NCBI RefSeq assembly: GCF_000619945.1
Contig: NZ_JHVC01000008.1
Span: forward strand, 1 to 64,000
Source of the DNA: Clostridium lundense DSM 17049
GTDB lineage: Bacteria; Bacillota; Clostridia; Clostridiales; Clostridiaceae
DNA: 64,000 nucleotides
Reading direction: 5' to 3'
Positions within the stretch are counted from its first letter, which is position 1. Each line of letters starts with the position of its first letter. Positions 34,619 through 43,620 of the stretch are shown piece after piece. The notes beneath the pieces were generated by a model that saw only the letters and a list, made by a program, of their open reading frames with translations, was not told where the DNA came from and searched no databases. Made by a program: the position numbers and the translations under genes.

Positions 34619-35815
34619 TTATATAGCCAAGGAATCCATTAAACTTAACATGGGCATAAGTATAGATATTGTTATAACTCCAACCAAAATAGATATTATT
34701 ACAATAATTATAGGTTCTATATACTTAACACATTTTTCGATGCATTCTAATACATCTTCTTTATACCTTTCGGAAATTCTTGAAAATATATCCTGTAAAT
34801 TTCCTTCCTCTTCTCCAATAGCTATTATAGAATTAACGCTTTCACTAAATAAATCTGATTTTTTAAAAGCTTTACTTAAACATTGACCTTTAAGAATAGA
34901 ATTTCTTACTTCTTCTATTTTCTTTAAAATCAATTTGTTCTTTATTAACATGCTTGACTTTTCTATAGAATCTAAAATACTCATACCTGAACTAAAGGTA
35001 ATACCCATAGCCATGAACAACCTAGATATTTGTATTTTTTTATATACCTTCCCCAAATAGGGTATATTAATTAAAATATTATGAATTTTTTTCCATTCTC
35101 CACTAGTCTTATAGCAGTATAAAAGATACAAATTTAGCCCTAATAATATAAAAGCAATATAATGCTTTCCGCTATTTGCATACTTCACAAATGAAAACAT
35201 AGCTTTTGATAATGATGAAACTGGAATTTTAAAAGATTCTATCAATTGAATGAATTTTGGTAGGATATTAAATATTAGAAAACTTATTATGGATATTGCT
35301 ACACATAAAACTATAATAGGATATGATAAAGATTTTTTTAATTCCTTACTTATTTCTTCGCCATATTTGTAGTAACTAGATAACTTTTTTAAAATCTTAG
35401 GTAATTCTCCACTTTCCTCTCCTATTCTTATCATTTCTATCAAAAATGTTGGATATATAAAACTATATTTATTAATGACAAAATGTAATGTTTGACCTAA
35501 ATAAAGGCCTTCTTTTATACTTTTTAAACTGCTTTTAACTATAACATCTTTAAAGTAATCTTGTAAGAGATCTATTGAATTAGGTAAGCTTACACCAGAT
35601 TCCAGCAAAATTGATAATTCATAGCAAAACACATATAAATCCTTATATGATAATTTATTGTTTATAAAAAATCCATTAATTAAATTTTTCTTTTTTATGT
35701 TAATAAGATAAAAACCTTTAGTCCGAAGACTATATTTAAGTTCACAAATATTATCTCCACAATATATTCCCTTTATCTTTTTTTCTTTTCCATCAATAGC
35801 CTTATAAAAATATAT
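34619..35815 (-). CDS. pilC: PilC/GspF-type platform protein with an irregular start
   Basis: PilC is the inner-membrane platform for pilus assembly. The frame is open from about 35818 to 34619 and encodes the family layout: an N-terminal domain (FYKAIDGKEKKIKGIYCGDN), two GspF domains (SGVSLPNSIDLLQDYF; MGITFSSGMSILDSIEKSS) and three membrane helices, 398 residues in all. No ATG, GTG or TTG opens this frame before a GTG at 35632, which would remove 61 residues. The AGGAGG at 35826-35831 points to AUA 35815 (spacing nine). Alternatively ATG 35822 starts MKYIF and a one-base T insertion broke the frame. See the finding. Confidence 0.8.
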   Translation of the reverse strand: MYFYKAIDGKEKKIKGIYCGDNICELKYSLRTKGFYLINIKKKNLINGFFINNKLSYKDLYVFCYELSILLESGVSLPNSIDLLQDYFKDVIVKSSLKSIKEGLYLGQTLHFVINKYSFIYPTFLIEMIRIGEESGELPKILKKLSSYYKYGEEISKELKKSLSYPIIVLCVAISIISFLIFNILPKFIQLIESFKIPVSSLSKAMFSFVKYANSGKHYIAFILLGLNLYLLYCYKTSGEWKKIHNILINIPYLGKVYKKIQISRLFMAMGITFSSGMSILDSIEKSSMLIKNKLILKKIEEVRNSILKGQCLSKAFKKSDLFSESVNSIIAIGEEEGNLQDIFSRISERYKEDVLECIEKCVKYIEPIIIVIISILVGVITISILMPMLSLMDSLAI

Positions 35816-35956
35816 ACTTCATCACCTCCTAAAAAAGGATTGATACGCAACTTTTTAGAGTACAAATGACAGAGTATAAATACTAAATTTTTTCTTCTTT
35901 GTTATATATAAAAGTCGAACCTTACCATTAGTGCAGTTTATTATGTAATTCTAAGA

Positions 35957-37402
35957 TTAAAGTCTTTCTACTTCTTCCAAAGAAGTAATTCCTTCTTTAA
36001 CTAGTTTCAAACCATTTTCTTTTAAGGACTTCATACCTTTCTGTAGACTATAATCTCTTAGCTTTTCTACACTAAAATCTTTGGATATTATGTATCTATG
36101 TTTATTTTCAATTTTCATAAGTTCATATACTACTGTTCTACCCAAATATCCGCTGTTATTACATTGATTACATTTATTTTTCTTATCATATCTAAAGTTA
36201 TTGCTATTACAATATGGGCATAGTTTCCTTACTAGCCTTTGAGCTATTACTGCAGTAATAGCATCAGCTGCTAAATACTTAGGTATCCCCATATCTATAA
36301 GCCTTAATATTGAAGCTGGAGCATCTTTTGTATGCAAAGTAGACAAGACTAAATGTCCTGTTATTGCTGCCCTTACTGCTATTTCAGCTGTTTCTTCATC
36401 TCTTATTTCGCCTATCATAATTACATCTGGATCTTGCCTAATTATACTCTTTAACCCAGAATAAAAAGTTAATCCAACCTTATTATTAACATTTACTTGA
36501 TTTATTCCTTTAATGGAATATTCTACGGGTTCTTCTACAGTAATTACATTTTTATGCGCCTTATCTAATTCATTTAACATAGCATATAAAGTAGTAGTTT
36601 TCCCGCTACCTGTAGGCCCTGTAACAAGCACCATACCTTGGGAACAACCTAATATATTTTTTATAGTTTCCACTCCTTCTTTATCAAAGCCTAATGATTC
36701 TAATGTGATTTTATTTTCCTCGCTGTACAATATTCTTATAGCGATTTTTTCTCCATTAACTGTTGGCAGAGTAGAAACTCTTAAATCATAAATTTTTTCT
36801 TCAACTTTATATTCAAATTTCCCATCTTGAGGTATTCTTTTTTCAGTAGCATCCATAAAGGACAATATCTTTATTCTACGAAGTATTTGATAATATATGT
36901 CCATTGGTATAACCGTAAAATTACTAAGTATTCCATCTATCCTCAATCTGATATTCACTTCTCCTTTAAAAGGCTCTATATGAATATCACTAGCTTTTTT
37001 TAAAATAGCAGACGTTATAATATAATCTGTAACCTTTATTGTAGGTATAGTATGTACTACATTCTTTTCATTATGTAAATATTTTTTTCCTTCATTTTTC
37101 TTTTCCCAAACTTCTATTAAATTATTTATTCCTTTTCTTTCTTGATTTTTATAGTAAAATTTATGTATGGATGCGCTAATGATATATTCTGGTATTATTT
37201 TCACTTCTATATCCATACCTGAAATAAATCTTAATTCTTCCCCTATAGATGTTGTAAACTTATCTGTTGCAAATAAATATAGTGTATTATTCACCACATC
37301 ATATGGAAGGATTACATATGTTAAAGCAATATTTAAAGGGATATATTTTAATGCTTCATTATTTACATTCAACTCAATATTTTTCTTTATACCTTCTGCC
37401 AC
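35957..37402 (-). CDS. pilB: PilB/GspE-type pilus extension ATPase
   Basis: The hexameric ATPase that drives pilin polymerisation. GTG 37402, eight bases after GAGG, gives 481 residues. It contains the N-terminal MshEN-like domain (1-150), Walker A GPTGSGKTTT near 258, the Asp box, Walker B VIMIGEIRDEET near 321, the His box TGHLVLSTLHT near 343, and a zinc-binding tetracysteine CPYC ... CNQC near 390. First gene of the pilus operon; a 140-bp gap separates it from pilC. Confidence 0.94.
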   Translation of the reverse strand: MAEGIKKNIELNVNNEALKYIPLNIALTYVILPYDVVNNTLYLFATDKFTTSIGEELRFISGMDIEVKIIPEYIISASIHKFYYKNQERKGINNLIEVWEKKNEGKKYLHNEKNVVHTIPTIKVTDYIITSAILKKASDIHIEPFKGEVNIRLRIDGILSNFTVIPMDIYYQILRRIKILSFMDATEKRIPQDGKFEYKVEEKIYDLRVSTLPTVNGEKIAIRILYSEENKITLESLGFDKEGVETIKNILGCSQGMVLVTGPTGSGKTTTLYAMLNELDKAHKNVITVEEPVEYSIKGINQVNVNNKVGLTFYSGLKSIIRQDPDVIMIGEIRDEETAEIAVRAAITGHLVLSTLHTKDAPASILRLIDMGIPKYLAADAITAVIAQRLVRKLCPYCNSNNFRYDKKNKCNQCNNSGYLGRTVVYELMKIENKHRYIISKDFSVEKLRDYSLQKGMKSLKENGLKLVKEGITSLEEVERL

Positions 37403-37478
37403 AATGCTCACCTCTTTTCAGAATACCTTTTTCCTATATTATTTGCCATTATATCCATAATACTTTTTTATAAACAAA

Positions 37479-37533
37479 AAACCTACTCTTTCTTTAGTAG
37501 TCTATAATTCTACAAAGAATAAGAATAGGTTTA
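37479..37533. terminator. Long hairpin upstream of the pilus operon, terminator of the lipoprotein gene
   Basis: Arms of about 22 bases starting AAACCTACTCTTTC and its near-complement ending AAGAATAGGTTT close a short loop. On the minus strand it follows the stop of the lipoprotein gene at 37537 and ends in a T run. It separates dapF-lipoprotein from pilB. Confidence 0.85.
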
Positions 37534-37536
37534 CAA

Positions 37537-38619
37537 TTAATTGCTTCCATTTACCTTATATCTAGATGGATTTATAGATATAAGATTATTAGAATTATCC
37601 TTAGGATTATACATAAACACTTCATTTTTATCATTATTTTCTTCTAAATTAGTAAATCCACAATAATATAATAATCCTTCTGAATCTACATGAAGTCCAC
37701 CTTCTGAATCCACCATTTGAGGAAAATCATAATTAATTCTTTCTATTTTTAAAGTATTTAAATCTATCTTATATAAAATTGTTATACCAGTATTTTTATC
37801 TGATGCTATAATATATATCAAATTATTATTTTTATCAAAAACTCCATCATATACATTTTCTATATTTACACTAAAATCAACACTTTCATTATTTTGCTTA
37901 TTGTATAGATATAACTTGTTTTCTTCTATGTTCTTAGAAAAAATTAACATATTATTATTTAAATACATAAAGTACGTACAATATCCTTGTATATTATCTA
38001 AATACATTTCTTCTTTATGATCTTTTATATTATATTTAAATATTCCTGTACTTTTCCCATTACCACTATATATTCCATAATAAATAATTTCTTCATCATT
38101 TATCCATGAATATAAACTTCCCGATATAAGCACTTGACTTTTCAAATCAACTTTTTTACCTTTCTCTATATCATATAGTGATAATCCTTGTGCACTATCT
38201 AAAGATTGGCTCTTAAAAGTTCTATATGCTAATTTACTTCCTTGAGAGGAAAGCTTTAGATCCTTTGCAAAATAAAAATCATTTATTACTTTTCCTCCAT
38301 TTTTACTTATTACTTTTATATTATTTTTTCCTAATTCTTCTTGATTATAAGTAACAAATGTATATATTGAATTTTTATTATTATATTCTATATCTGATAC
38401 ATAATCTAAAGAATCTAATTTAGCAATAGCTTCCTTATCTGTCTTATAAATATTTAACTTTGTATCTTTATTTTCCATAACTATAGTATTAGGATAATTG
38501 GGTATATTAATACTTTTTTCACTGTCACTAATTTTGCTTTTTCCTTTGCTGCAGGATGAAGTGGTAATTATTAGCAATCCTAAACATATTGCTAATGTTA
38601 TTTTTTTAAAAAGAGCCAT
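37537..38619 (-). CDS. Lipoprotein with beta-propeller-like repeats
   Basis: A 360-residue secreted lipoprotein: signal peptide with lipobox SSC (Cys near 23), then repeated short strands with Tyr/Asp/Asn-rich turns (for example KLYLYNKQNNESVDF, GITILYKIDLNTLKI and EVFMYNPKDNSNNL), suggesting a TolB/WD-like propeller. I do not recognise a family with known function. It starts one base after the dapF stop, so it is translated from the dapF transcript. Confidence 0.75.
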   Translation of the reverse strand: MALFKKITLAICLGLLIITTSSCSKGKSKISDSEKSINIPNYPNTIVMENKDTKLNIYKTDKEAIAKLDSLDYVSDIEYNNKNSIYTFVTYNQEELGKNNIKVISKNGGKVINDFYFAKDLKLSSQGSKLAYRTFKSQSLDSAQGLSLYDIEKGKKVDLKSQVLISGSLYSWINDEEIIYYGIYSGNGKSTGIFKYNIKDHKEEMYLDNIQGYCTYFMYLNNNMLIFSKNIEENKLYLYNKQNNESVDFSVNIENVYDGVFDKNNNLIYIIASDKNTGITILYKIDLNTLKIERINYDFPQMVDSEGGLHVDSEGLLYYCGFTNLEENNDKNEVFMYNPKDNSNNLISINPSRYKVNGSN

Positions 38620-39441
38620 TTATATATTGATCTCTCCTACAAATACTATTTCAGCGGGTCCCGTCATTAATACTCCATTATTGGTAATTTCTATATAAAG
38701 TATTCCCCCTGGCAGCTCTACTTCTGCTTTAGTATTTATCAATCCAAGTTTGTTAGCAGCAATTACACTAGCACAGCTTCCTGTACCACAAGCAAGAGTT
38801 GGTCCTGCTCCTCTTTCCCATGTTTTTACTTTTATTTTATCTTTACTAATTATTTCACAGAAATTTACGTTAGTTCCTTTAGGAAATAGTTCATATCTTT
38901 CTATAAAACTACCTTCTAAAATATGAAAATTATCTAATTCTCCAAATATTACTGTATGAGGTACCCCCATTAACATAGATGTTATTTCATATTCTTTATT
39001 TTCTACCTCTATTTTTTTTCGTACTATTTCATTTTTTGAATTAGCTGGTATATCTTTTGGATTAAAAGATTGTTTTCCCATATTAATAGTTATATTTTTT
39101 GCCTTACCATTTTCAATTTCTAAAAATGCTTCTTTTACTCCATCTCCTGTTTCTATTTCTATTTTCGCATCTTTTACAATACCTTTATCATAAATATATT
39201 TTGCAAAACATCTTATACCATTTCCACACATAGAAGCATAAGAACCATCTGCATTTACTATTACCATTTGTATTTTAGCTACATTGCTTTTTCTAACTAA
39301 AAGTATACCATCTCCACCTATACCAAAATGTCTATCGCAAAGCTTTTTTGCTAATTCCTCTTCTCTATTTAAATAAATACCCTCAAAATCCTCCACTACT
39401 ATGAAATCATTTCCATTCCCTTGCATCTTAGTAAAATACAT
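38620..39441 (-). CDS. dapF: Diaminopimelate epimerase
   Basis: Converts LL- to meso-diaminopimelate for lysine and peptidoglycan. The 273-residue protein has the mirror-image domains with the two catalytic cysteines in MCGNGIRCFAKY (first, near residue 73) and TLACGTGSCASV (second, near 215), plus GNDFIV near 10. The meso-DAP link agrees with the DAP-type MurE in this window. Divergent from rqcH. Confidence 0.96.
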   Translation of the reverse strand: MYFTKMQGNGNDFIVVEDFEGIYLNREEELAKKLCDRHFGIGGDGILLVRKSNVAKIQMVIVNADGSYASMCGNGIRCFAKYIYDKGIVKDAKIEIETGDGVKEAFLEIENGKAKNITINMGKQSFNPKDIPANSKNEIVRKKIEVENKEYEITSMLMGVPHTVIFGELDNFHILEGSFIERYELFPKGTNVNFCEIISKDKIKVKTWERGAGPTLACGTGSCASVIAANKLGLINTKAEVELPGGILYIEITNNGVLMTGPAEIVFVGEINI

Positions 39442-39639
39442 ATCCTTTTCCCTCCTAAAAAAATATCAGAATTAGTTTACTACTTTACTTTAATAATATC
39501 AATAATAAATATGTCTTTATTTTAAATTTTTATAATGTTATACTATATACTACAATAATAGCGGATAAATTAGGAATATTTCGGTAAATTTTACTTCCTA
39601 GTTATAGCTACTAATAACCATACTGAAAGGATGATAACT

Positions 39640-41373
39640 TTGGCTTTAGATGGTATTTTTTTATATAGCATATCAGAAGAATTAAAAAATAAAATTATAA
39701 ATGGACGGGTTGAAAAAGTTAATCAACCAGAAAAAGATGAAATTATTCTTTCCATTAAAAAGGAAAGAACTAATTATAAATTGCTTATAAGTTCAAGTCC
39801 TGTATATCCTAGAGTACATTTAACAAAAATGTCAAAAGAAAATCCTATGTCACCACCTATGTTCTGTATGTTACTTAGAAAGCACTTAAATAGCTCTAAG
39901 TTAGTTAATATACGCCAGTTAGATACAGATAGAATATTGTTTTTGGATTTTGAAAGTACAGATGAATTAGGGTTTAATAGCATATACTCCTTAGTAATAG
40001 AAATTATGGGGAGACATAGCAACATTACCTTAGTACGCCATAGGGATAATATTATTATGGATAGTATCAAACACGTTACCCCAGATATAAATAGTGTTAG
40101 ATGTCTTTATCCTAGTATACCATATGTATTTCCTCCAGCTTCTGAAAAATTAAGCCCTCTAAATTATATATACGAAGATTTAGTTGCTTTTGTTAAAGAA
40201 AAAAATATAAAATTTGAAAAAAATATTTTTTCAAAAATTTTTACTGGTATAAGTACTCAATTTTCTAAAGAAATCTTTTATAGAATGTCAAAATCTAATA
40301 TTCAGTTAAATATTGATAACTTGTATGAAATATATAATGAACTAGAAAATATATTTAAAGAAATAAAGGAAAATCATTTCTTTTTTGCTTTGTATTCACA
40401 AGAAAATGAGTTTAAAGATTTCTATTGTTTTGAACTAACAAATTTAAATGATATTAAATTAACTGAATATACTTCTGCTTCTGAACTTTTAGATGAATAC
40501 TACTATCATAAAGATAAAGAAGATAGACTAACTAGTAAAAGCTCTAATCTTTTAAGACTTATTCATAATAATTTAGATAGATGTTATAAAAAGCTTAATT
40601 TATTAGAAAATACCTTAAAAGAATGTGATGGAAAAGACACATATAAAATATACGGAGAATTACTTACTGCTAATATATACAGTATAAAAACTGGAGAAGA
40701 AAAAGTAACTGTTTTAAATTATTATAGTGAAAATGAAGAATATGTAAATATAAAATTGGATCCTAATAAAACTCCTGCTCAAAATATTCAAAGCTATTTT
40801 AAAAAATATAATAAGTGTAAAAAATCAGAAGAAGCTGCTTTAGTTCAAATAGAATCTACAAAAGAAGAAATAAACTATCTTCAATCTGTCTTTACAAGTA
40901 TTAAAAATGTAGAAGATTATAAAAGTATTGACGATATAAAGAGAGAACTTATGGAAACTGGTTATATTAAATTTAAAAAGGAAGGAAAGAAAAAAGAAAA
41001 ATTAAGTAAACCTATGCATTTTATATCTTCTGAAGACATAGATATATATGTTGGAAAAAACAATATCCAAAATGATTATTTAACCTTAAAATTCGCTAAT
41101 AATCATGATATATGGCTTCATACAAAAGATATACCTGGTTCTCATGTAATAATAAAAACAGTAAATACCTTCTCTGAAAAAACCTTAGAAGAAGCAGCAA
41201 ATCTAGCTGCCTACTATAGCAAAGGTAAAGATTCCTCAAAGGTGGCAGTGGACTATACTGAAGTAAAAAATGTTCATAAACCTAATGGAGCTAAGCCGGG
41301 AATGGTTATATATTACACAAATAAAACAATCTATATAACTCCCGAAAAGCCTTCTTTAAAAAGAATTGATTAA
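39640..41373 (+). CDS. rqcH: RqcH, ribosome quality control NFACT protein
   Basis: RqcH binds stalled 50S subunits and recruits alanyl-tRNA to add C-terminal alanine tails that mark the chain for degradation. The TTG at 39640, eight bases after AAAGGA, gives the family N-terminus MALDGIFLYS and 577 residues. The tRNA-binding Asp-Arg pair falls at residues 97-98 (TDRIL), as in Bacillus RqcH. There follow the HhH region, a coiled coil and the NFACT-R domain (IYVGKNNIQNDYLTLK, DIWLHTKDIPGSHVII). Older annotations call it fibronectin-binding protein. One of only two plus-strand genes here. Confidence 0.94.
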   Translation: MALDGIFLYSISEELKNKIINGRVEKVNQPEKDEIILSIKKERTNYKLLISSSPVYPRVHLTKMSKENPMSPPMFCMLLRKHLNSSKLVNIRQLDTDRILFLDFESTDELGFNSIYSLVIEIMGRHSNITLVRHRDNIIMDSIKHVTPDINSVRCLYPSIPYVFPPASEKLSPLNYIYEDLVAFVKEKNIKFEKNIFSKIFTGISTQFSKEIFYRMSKSNIQLNIDNLYEIYNELENIFKEIKENHFFFALYSQENEFKDFYCFELTNLNDIKLTEYTSASELLDEYYYHKDKEDRLTSKSSNLLRLIHNNLDRCYKKLNLLENTLKECDGKDTYKIYGELLTANIYSIKTGEEKVTVLNYYSENEEYVNIKLDPNKTPAQNIQSYFKKYNKCKKSEEAALVQIESTKEEINYLQSVFTSIKNVEDYKSIDDIKRELMETGYIKFKKEGKKKEKLSKPMHFISSEDIDIYVGKNNIQNDYLTLKFANNHDIWLHTKDIPGSHVIIKTVNTFSEKTLEEAANLAAYYSKGKDSSKVAVDYTEVKNVHKPNGAKPGMVIYYTNKTIYITPEKPSLKRID

Positions 41374-41393
41374 AATAATATACTCTTAAAAGT

Positions 41394-41419
41394 AAAGGGC
41401 TAGCAATTGCTAACCCTTT
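41394..41419 (+). terminator. Terminator after rqcH
   Basis: Arms AAAGGGCTAGC and GCTAACCCTTT with a four-base loop, then a T run, lie 20 bases past the rqcH stop codon. Confidence 0.85.
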
Positions 41420-41516
41420 TATCTTATAGCTCCACTAAAAGTTCTTCTAAACTTTAAATGAAATAAGTGTTTCCCAATACCTAATTTAATCCAAATGCAG
41501 GAATTTACTTATATTA

Positions 41517-41714
41517 CTAAAGATTTTTTTCGTAGGCTTCTACCATTCTCTTTACCATTTCTCCACCTACTGAACCATTTTGTCTTGATGTTAAATTACC
41601 CTTATCAATATTTTCATAATCGGAGAATCCTAATTCATGAGCTACTTCCATTTTAAATCTTTCTAATCCCTGTCTAGCCTCTGGTATTAATACTCGATTT
41701 GAATTTCTTGCCAT
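41517..41714 (-). CDS. Alpha/beta-type small acid-soluble spore protein
   Basis: A 65-residue SASP that coats spore DNA. It has the two conserved blocks: KMEVAHELGF (with the Glu-Val-Ala site cut by the germination protease GPR) and RQNGSVGGEMVKRMVEAYE. GGAGGTAA precedes the ATG. SASP genes are single transcripts made in the forespore under sigma-G; no other gene shares this unit. Confidence 0.95.
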   Translation of the reverse strand: MARNSNRVLIPEARQGLERFKMEVAHELGFSDYENIDKGNLTSRQNGSVGGEMVKRMVEAYEKNL

Positions 41715-41842
41715 AAGATTACCTCCTTATTGAAATATATTTTTTATTTATCTAGTGATTATTTGTTTTTGTATTATAAGTTTGTACAAAACAGCACTTT
41801 AATATGATATTAAATTGGAGGCAATTATAGCAATAAATTCTT

Positions 41843-42607
41843 TTAATCATTAATTATAAGTTCTATTGGGCAATGATCAGAACCATAAATATCTGTAAGT
41901 ATTTTTGCATCAACAACTTGTGATAATAAATTATTGGATACGAAAAAATAATCAATTCTCCATCCAGCATTTCTTTCCCTAGCTTTAAATTTATAACTCC
42001 ACCATGAATATTCAACCTCTTGTGGATAAATATTCCTGAATGTATCTGTATATCCATTTTCTATAAGCTTATCTAACCAAGATCTTTCTATAGGTAAAAA
42101 TCCAGAAGTATTTTCGTTAGCTTTAGCATTCTTTAAATCTATTTCTTTATGTGCAGTATTATAATCTCCGCATATAATTAACTTTTTCCCTTTCTCCACT
42201 AAATCATTGCAATAATCTAATACAGCATCATAAAACTCTAATTTATACTTAAGTCTTTCCTCATTCATCTGTCCATTTGGAAAATATATATTTAAAAGAA
42301 TAAATTCATCATATTCAGCTATAACTATTCTTCCTTCACTATTAAATTTTTCCATATGAATACCATGATACACATTTTTAGGTTTTATTTTTGTATAAAT
42401 AGCTGTCCCACTATAACCTTTCTTTTCTGCAAAACTAAAATAAGAATAATATCCTTCTATGTCTCTTAAATTATTTTCTAATTGATCTTCTTGAATTTTA
42501 GTTTCCTGAAGACAAAATATGTCTGGTTTTTCTTCTTCGATCCATTGAAAAAAATTTTTTTTAGCTATTGCTCTTAATCCATTTACATTCCATGAATAAA
42601 TTCTCAT
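41843..42607 (-). CDS. exoA: Exodeoxyribonuclease III (AP endonuclease)
   Basis: A Mg-dependent AP endonuclease and 3'-5' exonuclease of base excision repair. ATG 42607 follows AAAGGTG by six bases, giving 254 residues. Conserved landmarks: MRIYSWNVNGLRA at the start, DIFCLQETKIQ (catalytic Glu), GDYNTAHKEIDL (Asp, Asn), GWRIDYFFVS (Asp) and YGSDHCPIEL (catalytic Asp-His). Confidence 0.95.
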   Translation of the reverse strand: MRIYSWNVNGLRAIAKKNFFQWIEEEKPDIFCLQETKIQEDQLENNLRDIEGYYSYFSFAEKKGYSGTAIYTKIKPKNVYHGIHMEKFNSEGRIVIAEYDEFILLNIYFPNGQMNEERLKYKLEFYDAVLDYCNDLVEKGKKLIICGDYNTAHKEIDLKNAKANENTSGFLPIERSWLDKLIENGYTDTFRNIYPQEVEYSWWSYKFKARERNAGWRIDYFFVSNNLLSQVVDAKILTDIYGSDHCPIELIIND

Positions 42608-42682
42608 TTTTATCACCTTTATTCTTTCAATTTTAAATTTTTATTGTAATCTATGCTGAATACACCTTTAATATATAAACGG

Positions 42683-42814
42683 TTATTTATTATTTCTATT
42701 TATATATACATTCATAGCTTGCATAGCCTTATAAGCAGCAAATATAAACGCCATTTTGGCCATTATAGTAACAACTGGATCTATTACACCACATATTGCC
42801 ATTAACTCCATCAT
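42683..42814 (-). CDS. Small hydrophobic protein, 43 residues
   Basis: ATG 42814, with GGGGGAAAA eight bases upstream, opens a 43-codon frame that overlaps the stop codon of the gene at 42811. The product MMELMAICGVIDPVVTIMAK continues with another Met/Ala-rich helix and a basic tail (YINRNNK). It looks like an amphipathic or membrane peptide. I do not recognise a family. It ends the three-gene unit of unknown function starting at 44166. Confidence 0.6.
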   Translation of the reverse strand: MMELMAICGVIDPVVTIMAKMAFIFAAYKAMQAMNVYINRNNK

Positions 42815-43592
42815 TGTGATTTTCCCCCTTTGATTTTGCTGAATAAATATATATTGCTTAAAACTAATAATACTACAGCAACTGTTAAAAACTTTATATA
42901 TTTTCTATTTTCCTCTATTTCGTTTTTTCCTAAAGAATAAAACTCAAATTGAATATTTCCTTTTTTGATATCCTTAAAATTATTAGTTCTATAGCATATA
43001 GAAGGTATACTTTCTTTATCACTTACGTATAATTCTTTTTCTATTATGTCTCTCTTATCTAAAACTTCTACCCTTATTTTATTATTTGTTATATTTTTTG
43101 AATTACATGGTAAGCTCATAGTAAAATTAAAGTTTTCTAATGGATACTTCGAAATATTTCTATCATAGAAAGGAATATTAATTTCAAACCTTTCTCCCTG
43201 CTGTCTATTCCACCCAAAACCACGTAATCTAGTATTCCCTTCTACAATAAATCTAATGTTTTCATGTTCTTTTATAGTTCCCTGTATATCTATACCACCG
43301 TAATTTTCTTTCACTTTTAATCCCTCAGATAACTCTTTAATCCTTAAATTAGTTATAATAAAATTACTATCTGAACCTATATCATATTTATCTTCATTCT
43401 TCTTTGGATTTATATCTAAATAAGCTGCAGCCATATATTTTATATTATTGTCCTTTACTTTTACTGCTATAAGTTCACTATTGCCACAAACTGAAAAAGG
43501 TGATTTTATAACTTCTTCCCGAATGTTTCCACTGCTTCCACCAACAGTCCATAAAAGCCCTCCTAGTTTTTTCTCTACTTTAAAAATTCCAT
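42811..43592 (-). pseudogene. Unknown tail-anchored protein, frameshifted near its start
   Basis: ATG 43592 begins ATGGAATTTTTAAAGTAG, which stops after five codons. If the T5 tract (43582-43586) had one more base, the frame would run MEFFKVEKKLGGLLWTVGG and on to 42811, 260 residues, ending in a membrane helix (about 235-252) and a short basic tail. That second frame is open over 260 codons but has no ATG, GTG or TTG until residue 55 (43434). The protein is mostly beta-strand, with Asn/Lys-rich turns; I know no family. The gene before it (43621-44166) is adjacent and may act with it. Confidence 0.65.
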
Positions 43593-43620
43593 ATCTATCT
43601 TAACCTTATCAAATAAAATC

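Noticed and set aside
35816..35956. A c-di-GMP riboswitch in the pilB-pilC gap or before pilB
   Set aside because: Clostridial pilus operons can have one, but no conserved c-di-GMP-I or -II core was seen in this gap or at 37412-37536.
43510..43570. A 24-codon frame from an ATG five bases after GGAGGG (MDCWWKQWKH)
   Set aside because: It overlaps the longer 260-codon frame that looks like real protein, is very Trp-rich and stops quickly; the GGAGGG encodes Gly-Gly in the main frame.
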